A DNA stretch of 64,000 nucleotides from Salsuginibacillus halophilus (GTDB lineage Bacteria; Bacillota; Bacilli; Bacillales; Marinococcaceae). Where the stretch lies: contig NZ_PYAV01000004.1 in the NCBI RefSeq assembly GCF_003014715.1, forward strand, positions 186,001 through 250,000, read 5' to 3'. The position numbers and the translations under genes were made by a program. Positions 16,346 to 24,921 of this stretch are shown one piece after another (the first letter of the stretch is position 1; the number at the start of each line of letters is the position of its first letter). The notes below the pieces were generated by a model. It did not search any database, was not told the DNA's origin, and saw only the letters and a program-made list of their open reading frames with translations.

Positions 16346-17197
16346 ATGGCAAACGTAGCAATTGTCACTGACAGCACTGCCTATTTAAGCGAAGAAATGC
16401 TCAATGCGTACAACATTCACACCATTCCGCTCAGCGTCGTTTTCGGCGAAAAAACGTACCGAGAAGAAATCGACATGACGACAAGTACGTTTTACGAAAA
16501 AATTCAGGAGGTGGATCAGCTTCCGACCACCTCCCAGCCGCCGCTCGGCGAGTTCATCAAGCTGTACGAGTCCTTGGCCGAAACGTACGACGCCGTCATT
16601 TCCATCCACTTGTCCAGCGGCATCAGCGGAACGTTTGCCACTGCCCAAACCGCCGCAGAATCGGTGGAAGGCATTGAGGTGCATCCGTTTGATTCAGAGA
16701 TCAGCTGTGCGCCGCAAGGGTATTTCGTGCTCGAAGCCGCCGAGCGCGCCGCAAAAGGGGAGGATGTCGACGAAATTTTCGCCCGCCTTGAAGAACTGCG
16801 AGAGCGGATCCGCGCGTACTTTATGGTTGATAATTTAAATCATCTGCACCGGGGCGGCCGGTTAAGCGGTGCGCAGGCGCTTGTCGGCAGTATGCTGCAG
16901 ATTAAGCCGGTGCTCCATTTTGAAGATAAAATGATTGTTCCGTTTGAAAAAGTGCGTACATCGAAAAAGGCCCTCAACCGGATTTATGAGCTCTTTGAAG
17001 AAGATGCAGGCACAGGCAAGCCGATCCGCGCGACCGTGATCCATGCAAATCGGCCGGCGCAGGCGGAAGAGATGAAAGCAGAGCTCGAGAAAAAATTTAA
17101 TAATGTCACGATCGATATCAGCTATTTCGGCCCGGTGATCGGCACCCACCTCGGCGAAGGAAGTCTCGGCCTCGGCTGGTACATTTCTGGAGCCTGA
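16346..17197 (+). CDS. degV: DegV family fatty-acid-binding protein
   Basis: 283-residue cytoplasmic protein of the DegV/EDD fold, which binds long-chain fatty acids; in Firmicutes related proteins (FakB) present fatty acid to a kinase. The start of the fold is clear (VAIVTDSTAYLS), as are the ligand loops around SSGISGTF and LHRGGRLSGAQA. The ATG at 16346 follows AGAGAGG by 7 bases; an ATG 21 bases upstream has no ribosome site. The gene directly follows degS-degU in B. subtilis; here the DUF3800 cassette has been inserted between them. Confidence 0.9.
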   Translation: MANVAIVTDSTAYLSEEMLNAYNIHTIPLSVVFGEKTYREEIDMTTSTFYEKIQEVDQLPTTSQPPLGEFIKLYESLAETYDAVISIHLSSGISGTFATAQTAAESVEGIEVHPFDSEISCAPQGYFVLEAAERAAKGEDVDEIFARLEELRERIRAYFMVDNLNHLHRGGRLSGAQALVGSMLQIKPVLHFEDKMIVPFEKVRTSKKALNRIYELFEEDAGTGKPIRATVIHANRPAQAEEMKAELEKKFNNVTIDISYFGPVIGTHLGEGSLGLGWYISGA

Positions 17198-17243
17198 CCC
17201 CCGCCCGAACACCGCGTTAACGTGATAAAGTATACCGATGTGC

Positions 17244-17270
17244 AAAAAGCCGGCCGCGTGCCGGCTTTTT
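17244..17270. terminator. Shared terminator of convergent degV and yqxD
   Basis: Perfect 11-bp stem AAAAAGCCGGC (17244-17254) / GCCGGCTTTTT (17260-17270). Symmetrical A and T runs suit both directions; it overlaps the yqxD stop. Confidence 0.85.
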
Positions 17271-17709
17271 ATTTGTTTAAGAGATCGCGCACAGCGGAGC
17301 GAAACGCCTCCCGCTCAGCGTCGGTGAAGGCTTTCGGCCCCTTCGTTTTCTGCCCGCTCCGCCGCGCAGCTGCGCTCGCATGCCGGGCTTCGAGCATCGC
17401 ATCAATCGTCTCTGGCGTATATACGAAGCCGGTCGGGTGGATCACGCGGCAGCCTTTACCAAGCGCGAGCGAAGCCAGGCCGTAGTCCTGCGTCACCATA
17501 ATGTCGCCCTTTCCCGCAAGCTGCATCAGCTTGTAATCCGCCGCCTCCCGCCCGGTATCCACGTACACGTGCGCCACCCCAGCCGGTGCATCCGCCCCCG
17601 AAAAATGAGCGTAACTCTGCACGAACACGACCTCCGCCCCAGCCGCGAGCGCTTCCTCTGTCACTTCCGTCTTCACCGGGCACGCGTCCCCGTCTACATA
17701 TACTATCAT
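17269..17709 (-). CDS. yqxD: UPF0178 / YaiI-YqxD family protein
   Basis: 146-residue protein beginning IVYVDGDACPV, the signature of the YaiI/YqxD family, which has a PIN-like fold and unknown biochemical function. Further conserved parts are VVTQDYGLAS-like (MVTQDYGLASLAL) and HPTGFVYT. The start is ATG 17709, after AAAGGGGG; the upstream extension is not needed. In B. subtilis yqxD lies near dnaG-rpoD, so its place here between degV and comFA is a rearrangement. It is transcribed away from comFA. Confidence 0.85.
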   Translation of the reverse strand: MIVYVDGDACPVKTEVTEEALAAGAEVVFVQSYAHFSGADAPAGVAHVYVDTGREAADYKLMQLAGKGDIMVTQDYGLASLALGKGCRVIHPTGFVYTPETIDAMLEARHASAAARRSGQKTKGPKAFTDAEREAFRSAVRDLLNK

Positions 17710-17761
17710 GCGCCCGCCCCCTTTCATCTTTCTCTATTGTACTATACGCGGCTTCGTGCGA

Positions 17762-18104
17762 GCCATGCACTGACCCTCGATCGACCGAACCCGGCGTCAT
17801 GCCGGGTTCGCACATCATTAAAAATGACATACGGAAGAAAGCCGGCACCGGCCGGCTTTCCATCCTGCCAACATGAGCGTGCAGAAGCGAGGTACAGCCG
17901 TGCAGTATCGAGCGTGAGCGTGCAGCAGCGTGGTGCAGCTGTGCAGTAGCGAGATGTAGCCGTGCAGCAGCGAGAGTTGAGCGTGCAGAAGCGAAGCGCA
18001 GCCGTGCAGTAGCAAGAGTTGAGCGTGCAGTAGAGAGAGTGAGCGTGCAGTAGCAAGAGTTGAGCGTGCAGAAGCGGGATGAAGCCGTGCAGTAGCGGGT
18101 TGCA
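17762..18104 (-). repeat. Double-hairpin plus tandem array module A5, copy 1
   Basis: A unique head (17762-17876) holds two terminator-like hairpins: CGAACCCGGC (17786-17795) / GCCGGGTTCG (17801-17810) and GAAAGCCGGC (17837-17846) / GCCGGCTTTC (17851-17860). About eleven 20-21 bp units follow, such as GTGCAGTAGCGAGATGTAGCC. Reversed, the units read CTACTGCACGGCT, the TGCACG type. The space lies between divergent genes, so the hairpins terminate no known gene. Confidence 0.8.
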
Positions 18105-18440
18105 GCCGTGCACTGGCCCTGGATCGACCGAACCCGGCGTCATGCCGGGTTCGCACATCATTAAAATGACATACGGAAGAAAGCCGGCGCCGGCCGGCTT
18201 TCCATCCTGCCAACATGAGAGTGCAGTAGCAAGGGTTGAGCGTGCAGCAGCGAGGGTTGAGCGTGCAGCAGCGAGGCGCAGCCGTGCAGTAGCAAGGAGT
18301 GAGCGTGCAGTAGCGGGATGTAGCCGTGCAGCAGTGGAATGCAGCCGTGCAGTGGCGAGGGTGAGTGTGCAGAAGCGAGGAGTGAGCGTGCAGTAGCGGG
18401 GTGTAGCCGTGCAGTAGAGAGTTGCATCCGTGCGGTAGCT
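18105..18440 (-). repeat. Double-hairpin plus tandem array module A5, copy 2
   Basis: Near-identical repeat of the head of copy 1 (18105-18218, offset 343 bases, a handful of substitutions and one deleted A), with the same two hairpins (18129-18153 and 18179-18202), followed by about eleven further 20-21 bp units. comFA begins roughly 90 bases later. Confidence 0.8.
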
Positions 18441-18528
18441 AAGCACCCCTGCTACTGGCGCAGCCGGCGCGGGTGGGCTATAATAACAATAGGCGCCCTG
18501 CCGCCTGCCCCAGAAAGGAGCCGCTGCC

Positions 18529-19911
18529 ATGTCCAATATGCCTGCATTTCTCGCCGGCCGGCGCCTCCTCCGCGCCGAGCTCCCGTTCTCTGACGACGAG
18601 CTCGCTCCGCATCTTGCCGCCGGCACCATCCGCACCACACCAGGTATCAGCACCACCCGCGCCGAGCGCCTGCTCCGCCCCGCCCGCCATTTCTGCCACC
18701 GCTGCTGCACGACCGACGCCCACCAGTTTCAGCCATTCCCGTGTGCCACATGCGCCGCGCCGTGCGTGTACTGCCGCAACTGCGTTGTGATGGGGCGCGT
18801 CAGTTCGTGCACGCCGCTGTATACGTGGCACGGCGCCGCGCCACGGCCGCGAGCAGACGCAGGAGCGTGTGCGTTTTCCGGCACGCTCACCCTATCACAG
18901 CAAAAAGCGGCAGATGCGATCACCGCGCGCCTCGGGCAAGCTTCCGAGCTGCTCATCTTTGCCGTCTGCGGCGCCGGCAAAACGGAGCTTCTCTTTCCGG
19001 CGATCAGCGAAACGCTCGCCGCCGGCCGCCGCGCCCTCATCGCCACCCCGCGCGCCGATGTGGTGCATGAGCTTCTGCCGCGCATGAGATCGGCGTTTCC
19101 AAACGCCCGCGTTACCGGCTTGTACGGCGGGAGCGAGGACCGCAACGCCTACGGTGACCTTGTCATCAGCACGACGCACCAGCTCCGCCGCTTTCACCAC
19201 GCGTTTCATCTCACCATTGTAGATGAAATTGACGCCTTTCCGTACACGTTTGACGCCACCCTCCGCCACGCCGTAAGCGAAGCGGCCCACCCGAGCGCCT
19301 GCCGCGTTTACTTAACCGCCACGCCCGGCCGCGCCGAACTTGCCCGGATGAAGCACGGGACGCTCGATTACGCCCTCATTCCCCGCCGCTTTCACGGCCA
19401 CGACCTGCCTGAATTAAACTTTACGTGGTGCACCGGCTGGAAAAAAGCCCTCGAGAAACAACGCCTGCCGAAGCCGGTCGCCGCCTGGTGCGAAGCCCAG
19501 CTTCATCATAAAAAGCCGGCCATGATGTTTGTCCCATCCAAAACCGCTGCGGAAACGCTCGCCGCCATGCTTCATCCTCTTCATCCCGCCATCACAAGTG
19601 TTCACGCAGAAGACCCAGCGCGGAAGGCGAAAGTCGAAGCCTTCCGCCGCGGCGAGATCCCCATCCTTGTTACCACCACCATCCTTGAGCGCGGCGTCAC
19701 CGTGCCCGGCGCCAATGTCGCCCTATTCGGCGCCGATGACAACATCTTCACCGCCGCTGCCATCATTCAAATGGCCGGCCGTGCCGGACGCAGCGCCGAC
19801 GAGCCAGACGGCGATGTCCGTCTTTTTCACGACGGACGCACAAACGCCATGTTTCAAGCCGGCCGCTACATCGAAGCCATGAACGCCGGCACCGCCCCAA
19901 AAACCATCTAA
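18529..19911 (+). CDS. comFA: DNA-uptake helicase ComFA
   Basis: Superfamily 2 DNA translocase that drives transforming DNA through the membrane channel. A cysteine-rich zinc finger precedes the motor (Cys56, Cys59, Cys72, Cys75, Cys79, Cys82, Cys85 among others). Walker A is GAGKT at residues 148-152, the DEAD-box variant DEID at 232-235, motif III TATP in the HLTATPGR-like YLTATPGR, and motif VI QMAGRAGRS near the C-terminus. Length 460, as in B. subtilis. AAAGGAG lies 8 bases before the ATG. It is followed 14 bases later by comFC; comFB, normally between them, is missing. GC content is higher than in most neighbours. Confidence 0.93.
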   Translation: MSNMPAFLAGRRLLRAELPFSDDELAPHLAAGTIRTTPGISTTRAERLLRPARHFCHRCCTTDAHQFQPFPCATCAAPCVYCRNCVVMGRVSSCTPLYTWHGAAPRPRADAGACAFSGTLTLSQQKAADAITARLGQASELLIFAVCGAGKTELLFPAISETLAAGRRALIATPRADVVHELLPRMRSAFPNARVTGLYGGSEDRNAYGDLVISTTHQLRRFHHAFHLTIVDEIDAFPYTFDATLRHAVSEAAHPSACRVYLTATPGRAELARMKHGTLDYALIPRRFHGHDLPELNFTWCTGWKKALEKQRLPKPVAAWCEAQLHHKKPAMMFVPSKTAAETLAAMLHPLHPAITSVHAEDPARKAKVEAFRRGEIPILVTTTILERGVTVPGANVALFGADDNIFTAAAIIQMAGRAGRSADEPDGDVRLFHDGRTNAMFQAGRYIEAMNAGTAPKTI

Positions 19912-19925
19912 AAGGAGAAAACGAC

Positions 19926-20675
19926 ATGCACCTTCGCGACCTCACCGCCACCGGTCCCCCGTGCCTCGCCTGCCACACCCCCATCGCCCAGCCTGTCTCC
20001 TGGCGTGCGCTGCTCATCCCGGACAAAGACAAGTTCTGCCACGCCTGCCGCAGCCAGCTCTGCCTTCTCCCGGAAGGTTGTCCCGGCTGCAGCCACCCGC
20101 TTCTGCCGCAGGAAACGTCGTGCTACAGCTGCCGCAAATGGGACCAATCCCTGCACTGGCGCGGCCTCATCAACCAAAACGTCGCCATTTATCCGTACAA
20201 CGATTTCTGTCGAAACTTAGTGGCGCGCTGGAAATACCGCGGGGACGCCGCCATCGCGGAAGGATTCCGCCCGGCGTTTGTGAAGGCGTACAAACGTCAC
20301 TTTCCCGACTGCCTGCCTGTGCCGATCCCACTCGCCCCTGAGCGGCTGCTCGAGCGCGGGTTTAACCAGGCCGAACAGCTCGCTTCGTTTGTCGGTGAGC
20401 CGGTTAATGTGCTCAAACGGCCGGAGATGGCAGAAAAGCAGAGTAAAACAAGTTATGCCGGGCGCCTAAACGGAGACAGCCGTCCGTTTGTTTTCGACAA
20501 TCATCGGGAATTTGCGATAAAAGATCGACATCTTCTGCTCATAGATGATATATATACTACAGGAGCAACAGTACGAAAAGCGGCCCGCCCCCTGCTTGAA
20601 GCAGGAGCAGCAGCAGTTTCAGCCCTCACGCTCGCCCGGGCGGTCAAGCTGGCAGATGAAGGCGGTTTCGTGTAA
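19926..20675 (+). CDS. comFC: Competence protein ComFC (phosphoribosyltransferase-like)
   Basis: Cytoplasmic protein of the ComF/GntX family needed for DNA transformation. Four CxxC pairs (CLAC, CHAC, CPGC, CYSC) form an N-terminal zinc-binding part, and the type I phosphoribosyltransferase loop LLIDDIYTTGAT is near residues 200-212. Length 249. It directly follows comFA in the same operon. Its biochemical reaction is not established. Confidence 0.92.
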   Translation: MHLRDLTATGPPCLACHTPIAQPVSWRALLIPDKDKFCHACRSQLCLLPEGCPGCSHPLLPQETSCYSCRKWDQSLHWRGLINQNVAIYPYNDFCRNLVARWKYRGDAAIAEGFRPAFVKAYKRHFPDCLPVPIPLAPERLLERGFNQAEQLASFVGEPVNVLKRPEMAEKQSKTSYAGRLNGDSRPFVFDNHREFAIKDRHLLLIDDIYTTGATVRKAARPLLEAGAAAVSALTLARAVKLADEGGFV

Positions 20676-20713
20676 AATAGTAGATAGATAAACTTTCGGT
20701 GGAGGTGCGGCGT

Positions 20714-21154
20714 ATGAAAGATTTGGCCAACTGCCCGCGGTGCGGCAACTTGTTTGTGAAGGCTTTTACAAATGTGTGCAATGACTGCAAACGTGAGCTC
20801 GACAAGCATTTTGAAACGGTGTACAAGTTCATTAAAAAGCGCGACAACCGGATGGCGACGATGAAGCAGGTCGTTGAAGCAACCGGCGTGTCTGAAGAAG
20901 ACATCACCCGTTTCGTCAAAGAAGGACGCTTAAAAACGTCGCAGTTTCCAAATCTTGATTACGGCTGCGAACAATGCGGCACCCGAATTTCCGAAGGACG
21001 GCTGTGCGACAGCTGCCGCGGCCAAATTGACTCCGGCTTGAAAGCAGAAGCGGCCGAAAAAGAAGTTGCAGAACGTCAGGAAAAAGAAGAACATGAAAAA
21101 GCGAACCGAGCTTACGGAACGCTGAACCGTTATATTGATAAAGGAAACGAATAA
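20714..21154 (+). CDS. yvyF: Flagellar operon protein YvyF
   Basis: 146-residue protein of the TIGR03826 family. An N-terminal zinc ribbon (CPRC.., CNDC) is followed by a MerR/HTH-like segment (MKQVVEATGVSEEDITRFVKEGRL), a second CEQC/CDSC pair and a charged coiled tail. The ATG at 20714 is 7 bases after GGTGGAGGT. It is last in the comFA-comFC-yvyF transcript, as in B. subtilis. Expression in B. subtilis affects flagellar gene control, but its exact role is not known. A shorter paralogue is at 56829-57080. Confidence 0.88.
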   Translation: MKDLANCPRCGNLFVKAFTNVCNDCKRELDKHFETVYKFIKKRDNRMATMKQVVEATGVSEEDITRFVKEGRLKTSQFPNLDYGCEQCGTRISEGRLCDSCRGQIDSGLKAEAAEKEVAERQEKEEHEKANRAYGTLNRYIDKGNE

Positions 21155-21158
21155 GTAT

Positions 21159-21185
21159 TAAACATTCCGGGTAACGTGCCGATAT
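21159..21185 (+). promoter_or_regulatory. SigD promoter of flgM
   Basis: Exact consensus: TAAA at 21159-21162, 15-base spacer, GCCGATAT at 21178-21185. The expected start site is near 21192. The -10 element overlaps the left arm of the upstream operon's terminator. Confidence 0.85.
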
Positions 21186-21231
21186 AAGTGATAGATAACA
21201 CAATCGCTGACCGGCACGCCCGGATTTTTTT
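21167..21231 (+). terminator. Long-loop terminator of the comF-yvyF operon, overlapping the flgM promoter
   Basis: Left arm CCGGG (21167-21171) plus CGTGCCG (21175-21181) pairs with CGGCACG (21212-21218) plus CCCGG (21219-21223); a run of seven T follows. The 30-base loop contains the SigD start site, so SigD transcripts would carry only the right arm. Confidence 0.7.
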
Positions 21232-21251
21232 AATGAAGCGAGGTGGCACAC

Positions 21252-21512
21252 ATGAAAATTAACCCGCTCGGCCCGATGAACAACAACCCGTACCGCCAGC
21301 AGGTCGAAAAGCAGAACGAAGCCGGCCAAGCCGCGCAAAAAAAAGATCAAGTGGAAATCTCTGATCAAGCGAAACACATGCAGCAAGAAAGCGGAGACGA
21401 GATCCGTACCGATAAAGTGAACGAACTGAAACAACAAATCGATAGCGGCGAGTACAACGTCAACAACAACGACATCGCCCGCAGCCTGTACGACTTCTGG
21501 AACGGCAGCTAA
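21252..21512 (+). CDS. flgM: Anti-sigma-D factor FlgM
   Basis: 86-residue protein that holds SigD inactive until the hook is complete. The N-terminal MKINPLGPMN and the C-terminal SigD-binding helices (TDKVNELKQQIDSGEYNV, IARSLYDFW) are typical. Start is ATG 21252, with GAGGTG upstream; a GTG three codons earlier is part of that ribosome site. Preceded by a consensus SigD promoter, giving negative autoregulation. A long tandem array separates it from flgN. Confidence 0.92.
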   Translation: MKINPLGPMNNNPYRQQVEKQNEAGQAAQKKDQVEISDQAKHMQQESGDEIRTDKVNELKQQIDSGEYNVNNNDIARSLYDFWNGS

Positions 21513-21559
21513 TCCCCCTGCGCGCAGCTGAACCATAAGCTGCGCCACTTTTGATCCTG

Positions 21560-21930
21560 GACTGCACAGCTGGCGTAAGTTACTGCACGCGTAGCTGGAG
21601 TTACTGCACGATTGAGCGAATAACTGCACGGCTGGCGAGGTAACTGCGCGATTAGCACGGTTACTGCGCGATTAGCACGGTTACTGCGCGATTAGCACGG
21701 TTACTGCGCGATTAGCGCGGACTACTGCGCGATTAGCACGGACTACTGCGCGATTAGCACGGTTACTGCGCGGTTAGCGCGGACTACTGCGCGCTTAGCA
21801 CGGTTACTGCGCGCTTAGCACGGACTACTGCGCGGTTAGCGCGGACTACTGCGCGGTTAGCGCGGACTACTGCGCGATTGAGCAAATTACTGCGCGCCTA
21901 GCGAGATAACTGCGCGATCAGCGCGGCTGG
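21560..21930 (+). repeat. Tandem array A6 between flgM and flgN
   Basis: About 18 units of 20-21 bp, first TGCACG types, then TACTGCGCGATTAGCACGGT and TACTGCGCGGTTAGCGCGGAC types, returning to more degenerate units at the end. Unlike most arrays it lies inside a likely operon; only a weak hairpin (near 21517-21540) and no T-run terminator precede it. Confidence 0.82.
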
Positions 21931-21966
21931 AGAAATCTTTACGAAGCAAAGGCGGGGAACGCACAA

Positions 21967-22467
21967 ATGGCAGTCAAAGCCTTATTTGAAACGTTGGCCG
22001 AGCTTACGAGGCAGCACCAGACGCTCGCTTCACTCGCCAAAGAAAAAACCGAAACCATTAAACAAAATGATGTGGAAGGCCTGCGCCTCATCACGAAGCA
22101 GGAGAACGAAGCGCTCAAAACGATCCGCCGTTTAGAAGGAAGCCGGCTGCAGGCCGTCGCCGACATTATTCAAGCTGAAGAGAGTGATCTCGTGCCGGCG
22201 GAAACATCGATCAGCGACTTAAAGCCGCTTCTGCCGGAAGCTTATCACGAGCCACTCGAGCGGCTCCAAGTAAAACTCGGCGACGAGCTGCGCACCCTGC
22301 AGCGTCAAAACGAGCTGAACCAGCGCCTCATCCGCGACTCCCTGCAGTTTGTGCACATGTCGCTTGACCTCATCCAGCCCGAGCCGGAAGAAGTCAACTA
22401 CAGCCGGCCGGACGATAAAACGAAGCCCGACGGCGAAGGCTACTCCATGTTCGACTCCCGCGCATGA
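21967..22467 (+). CDS. flgN: Flagellar export chaperone FlgN
   Basis: 166-residue, almost wholly helical protein that holds the hook-filament junction proteins FlgK and FlgL before export. The heptad-rich region (LAELTRQHQTLASLAKEKTETI, NELNQRLIRDSLQFVHMSLDLI) matches the FlgN family, and it lies directly before flgK as in B. subtilis (yvyG). AAAGGCGGGG precedes the ATG. The C-terminal 30 residues are disordered and acidic. Confidence 0.88.
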   Translation: MAVKALFETLAELTRQHQTLASLAKEKTETIKQNDVEGLRLITKQENEALKTIRRLEGSRLQAVADIIQAEESDLVPAETSISDLKPLLPEAYHEPLERLQVKLGDELRTLQRQNELNQRLIRDSLQFVHMSLDLIQPEPEEVNYSRPDDKTKPDGEGYSMFDSRA

Positions 22468-22469
22468 GC

Positions 22470-22770
22470 CAGACTGCGCACTTAGCGGAGCAGACCGAAC
22501 AGACCGCGCGTTTGGCCCAACGAACTGCGCGTTCAGTGCAACATACTGGAGCTGTCTCAAAAGGTTTATAAACATTCGATTGAAGAAAAAGGCACAGGAA
22601 ATATACGAGACTCCTGCAGGAAAAGCAACAGCTGAAGATCCCGCAATGAGCGGTTTTTGCTCATGAGGAAGCTGAAGCGTTGCCCGGCGGCAAAGCAGAC
22701 ACGACGAAATCAAGCGGGAGCGCAGATTGAGTCGATGTCGCACTTGTGCCATTGGTGAAAGCGAGTATAT
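22470..22770 (+). repeat. Short degenerate array and a Bacillaceae-type interspersed repeat
   Basis: 22470-22549 contains four degenerate TGCGCG units. From about 22550 the sequence changes to one resembling an interspersed structured repeat common in Bacillaceae genomes (AGCTGTCTCAAAAGG, then CGAGACTCCTGCAGGAAAAG, GATCCCGCAATGAGC, GAGGAAGCTGAAGC, CCCGGCGGCAAAGC). A second, oppositely oriented member is at 56365-56506. Recognition is from memory of the motif, not from a search. Confidence 0.55.
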
Positions 22771-22872
22771 TTCCCATGCCTATCATTTAAATCATATCCT
22801 ATGGAGAGCCCCTTCAGCCAAAATCCTTTGATTCATATACATGGAATTTCACAATAAATGGAGGTAACCTGC

Positions 22873-24888
22873 ATGACTTCAACATTTCACGGCCTGCAGA
22901 CCGCCACCCGCGGCATGAACACGCACCAGTCCGCGCTGAACACAACCGGCCATAACATAGCGAACGCCAATAACGAAGACTACTCCCGCCAGCGGGTCAA
23001 CTTCAACCAGACCGAAGCGTTCCCGGCAGCCGGCCGCAACGCCCCGATGATTCCCGGACAGATCGGAACCGGTGTAGAAGCAGGCTCCGTGCAGCGCGTC
23101 CGCGAGGCGTATCTTGATGACCAATACCGGGAGCAGAACGCCTTAACCGGCTACTGGGAAACCCGCCACGACAGCTACGAGCGGATCGAGGACCTTCTCA
23201 ATGAGCCGAGCGACGAAGGCATCAGCCAGACGATGGACGACTTTTGGAGCTCACTGCAGGACCTCTCCGCCAATCCGGAAGACTCCGGTGCCCGCTCTGT
23301 CGTCCGTCAGCGCGCTGAAGCCGTCGCAGAAACGTTCAACTACACCGCTGATTCCTTAAAATCCGACCAGCGCGACGTCGCAGCCCAGCTTGATACTGAA
23401 AAAGATCAAGTTAATTCACAGCTCCGCCAGCTGAACGAACTGAACAAGCAGATCGCAAGCATTGAACCGAACGGCTACTTACCAAACGACTTGTACGACG
23501 AGCGCGACGCTTTACTCGATGACTTATCAAAAACGATGGATATCGAAGTTGAGTACAGCGACGCCGGCGGCAACGCAGACGAAATCGCAGAAGGCATTGC
23601 TTCAGTATATATGGTCGATGAAAACGGAGATCGGGTCGGGACTGTGGCTGATGATGACTCAAATAATACAGAAGCGTCTGTTCAAGCGATTGTTGATGGT
23701 GAAAACTTAACGCATCAAGAGATGGAAGTGAACTATACGGAAGTAGGTAATCATGAAAATGACCCAGTTGCCAATGTTCGTTTCATCAATTCTGAAGGTA
23801 ACGAAGGTGATCATTTAGAAGAAGGTGCACTATATTCAGAGCGTGAGCTGCAAGCTGATAGTGAGCAAGCAGGCAGCCTAGATACAACGTGGCAGATCCT
23901 CAATGTCAATGGTCGTATGAACAGTTTGATTGAGTCTCATGGCTACGCTTCTGATGGTGAAGTCCACGGCACTTACCCGGACACGCTCAAACAGATCGAC
24001 GACATGGTTGGCACCTTCGTCGAAGAGTTTAACGAAGTCCATAAGAACGGCTGGAGCCTCAGTGAAATTGAAGACGGTGAGCGCGAGGATATAAAATTCT
24101 TTGATTATGAGAGCGATCCCGACGGCGAATATGACAACCAAAACGCTGCAAGCAACATCCAGGTAAGCAACGATATCCGTGACGAACTCGACAACATCGC
24201 AGCCTCCGGCGGCAGCAACCAAGTGAACGCACCGATGGAACCGACGAGCGGAAGTCCAAGCGATCACCCACTCGTTACCGGTGTGAACGACTCGGAAAAG
24301 GATCTTCATATTGAAGTGAATCGAACCGGCGATGGTGATGATGATTGGGAAGTTACCATCCGTGAAGGCGATGAGGACGGGGAAGTAATTGTTGCTGATG
24401 CTGACGCTAGCAGCGGGGAGACTTTTACTCACGATAATGATGATATTGAAAACTTGTCAATTGAGATTCCTGATCCTAACGAGGACGGTGTTGAAATCGA
24501 GAATGGTGATTCCTGGTCTCTCGACGTTCCTGGCGGCGGTGCGTTCGACGGTGACGGCTCCAACGCACTTAACCTTGCCAACGTGAAAGACGAAGAGCTC
24601 CACTTCGAAGAAGACGGCAGCCGCGATGACGTAATGAGCTACTACGAAGGCGTCATCGGTGATATGGCCGTCAGTAAAAGCGAAGCGGAAGAAATGCTCA
24701 GTAACACCGAAAACATTCGCGGTAATATCGACAACCGCCGCAGCTCGATATCCGATGTTTCGCTTGATGAAGAAATGACGAACATGATTCAGTTTCAGCA
24801 TGCTTACAACGCAGCTGCCCGTAACATCACTGCCATTGATGAAATGCTCGACCGCGTCATTAATCAGATGGGTATCGTCGGCCGTTAA
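22873..24888 (+). CDS. flgK: Hook-filament junction protein FlgK (HAP1)
   Basis: Secreted structural protein joining hook and filament. The N-terminus (STFHGLQTATRGMNTHQSAL, then NIANANNEDYSRQRVNF) and C-terminus (SLDEEMTNMIQFQHAYNAAARNITAIDEMLD) are classic FlgK coiled-coil D0/D1 parts. At 671 residues it is about 160 longer than B. subtilis FlgK (507); the excess lies in the middle (about residues 230-570), rich in Asp/Glu/Gly/Asn. Start is ATG 22873 after TGGAGGT; an ATG 15 bases upstream overlaps the ribosome site. Followed by flgL after 33 bases. Confidence 0.93.
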   Translation: MTSTFHGLQTATRGMNTHQSALNTTGHNIANANNEDYSRQRVNFNQTEAFPAAGRNAPMIPGQIGTGVEAGSVQRVREAYLDDQYREQNALTGYWETRHDSYERIEDLLNEPSDEGISQTMDDFWSSLQDLSANPEDSGARSVVRQRAEAVAETFNYTADSLKSDQRDVAAQLDTEKDQVNSQLRQLNELNKQIASIEPNGYLPNDLYDERDALLDDLSKTMDIEVEYSDAGGNADEIAEGIASVYMVDENGDRVGTVADDDSNNTEASVQAIVDGENLTHQEMEVNYTEVGNHENDPVANVRFINSEGNEGDHLEEGALYSERELQADSEQAGSLDTTWQILNVNGRMNSLIESHGYASDGEVHGTYPDTLKQIDDMVGTFVEEFNEVHKNGWSLSEIEDGEREDIKFFDYESDPDGEYDNQNAASNIQVSNDIRDELDNIAASGGSNQVNAPMEPTSGSPSDHPLVTGVNDSEKDLHIEVNRTGDGDDDWEVTIREGDEDGEVIVADADASSGETFTHDNDDIENLSIEIPDPNEDGVEIENGDSWSLDVPGGGAFDGDGSNALNLANVKDEELHFEEDGSRDDVMSYYEGVIGDMAVSKSEAEEMLSNTENIRGNIDNRRSSISDVSLDEEMTNMIQFQHAYNAAARNITAIDEMLDRVINQMGIVGR

Positions 24889-24921
24889 CCGGTAGCGCGC
24901 CTGTAGAAAGGAGAACAACGT

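Noticed and set aside
14221-18440. CRISPR array
   Set aside because: Units are contiguous with no unique spacers, vary in sequence, and no cas genes are present.
17742-18710. Cys-rich long open frames upstream of comFA on the minus strand
   Set aside because: They run across the duplicated hairpin-array modules and into comFA antisense; composition reflects repeats, and no start signal is seen.
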